DNA from: an uncultured Candidatus Melainabacteria bacterium
GTDB lineage: Bacteria > Cyanobacteriota > Vampirovibrionia > Gastranaerophilales > Gastranaerophilaceae
Assembly: GCA_934754775.1 (NCBI GenBank)
Contig: CAKVIM010000037.1
Coordinates: 1-6,193, forward strand
DNA: 6,193 bases
Reading direction: 5' to 3'
Part shown: positions 6,067 to 6,193 of the stretch, piece by piece
Numbering within the stretch: position 1 is the stretch's first letter
Layout of the letters: every line of letters begins with the position of its first letter
Translations under genes and position numbers: made by a program
The notes under the pieces: generated by a model
What the model was told of the DNA's origin: nothing
What the model saw: the letters and a program-made list of their open reading frames with translations, nothing else
The model's database searches: none

Positions 6067-6096
6067 ATCATAATAACGAATTTTTATCTTAGTCCA
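6067..6096 (-). promoter_or_regulatory. Possible housekeeping promoter of the importer operon
   Basis: On the minus strand TGGACT (6096-6091), 18 nt, TATGAT (6072-6067) resembles a sigma-70-type promoter (4/6 and 5/6). Transcription would begin near 6060, leaving only about 5 nt before the ATG at 6055, so the mRNA would be almost leaderless, in keeping with the absence of a Shine-Dalgarno. An alternative -10, TAAGAT (6091-6086), gives a longer leader but has no good -35. AT-rich DNA makes such matches common. Confidence 0.35.
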
Positions 6097-6119
6097 TTAG
6101 AGTAAAATTTTTAGACTTT

Positions 6120-6138
6120 TTGTTACGAAATGTAACAA
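6120..6138. promoter_or_regulatory. 7-bp inverted repeat in the divergent intergenic region, possible operator
   Basis: TTGTTAC (6120-6126), GAAAT, GTAACAA (6132-6138) is a perfect dyad. It lies between the importer operon's candidate promoter and the rightward sigma-28-like element at 6164, so a bound regulator could affect either. The GTAACAA half matches the GTAACAAAA motif upstream of the coiled-coil gene. I do not recognise it as the site of a named regulator. Confidence 0.4.
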
Positions 6139-6163
6139 TTTTTGTAAAAAAGGGGCAAAACGC

Positions 6164-6191
6164 TAAAGTTTTGGGAGAAAAATGCCGTAAA
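6164..6191 (+). promoter_or_regulatory. Second sigma-28-like promoter, reading out of the window
   Basis: TAAAGTTT (6164-6171), 12 nt (6172-6183) and GCCGTAAA (6184-6191) resemble the promoter at 191-217. The -35 is 8/8 and the -10 is 6/8 against GCCGATAA, with one extra spacer base. In both elements the sequence TAAAC begins exactly 16 nt after the -35 octamer (212 and 6188 are near the shared CG-TAAAC part), so the overall geometry is kept. The spacers share GAAAAA-T. The gene served would lie to the right of the window. Confidence 0.62.
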
Positions 6192-6193
6192 CC

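Overview
The window is AT-rich DNA with three complete genes of an oligopeptide-type ABC importer on the minus strand. Facing them is one large unrecognised gene on the plus strand. Clear Shine-Dalgarno sites, a lipoprotein-type solute-binding protein, sigma-28-like promoters and many T5-GTAACAAAA tracts would fit a low-GC gut bacterium. A non-photosynthetic cyanobacterial relative (Vampirovibrionia/Gastranaerophilales) is my best guess, but nothing here proves it.

Layout. Positions 1-243 are non-coding: a repeat fragment, a possible weak terminator, AT-rich GTAACA motifs, a perfect 7-bp dyad and a very good sigma-28-type promoter (191-217). This promoter drives 244-1965 (+), a 573-residue protein of unknown function. 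It has a small N-terminal helical and beta region, a 45-residue Gly/Ala-rich hydrophobic segment, about 310 residues of Leu/Lys/Asn-rich helix, and a C-terminal CNCNC-GKN-H tail. A strong hairpin terminator (1983-2018) ends it and abuts the convergent importer operon.

The operon reads leftward from about 6060 to 2017: solute-binding lipoprotein (6055-4229), OppB/DppB-type permease (4218-3259) and OppC/DppC-type permease (3045-2017). Together they would form the capture protein and transmembrane channel of a peptide importer. The two ATPases are absent and must come from elsewhere. The first two genes are 10 nt apart, but the permeases are separated by 213 nt holding a block of strong hairpins and a repeat related to the one at the window's left end. 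That repeat carries a false upstream start for the second permease.

The right end (6056-6193) is a divergent intergenic region with a 7-bp inverted repeat and a second rightward sigma-28-like element at 6164-6191, presumably serving a gene beyond the window. The possible new system is therefore a sigma-28-type regulon that includes the coiled-coil protein, not the standard importer.
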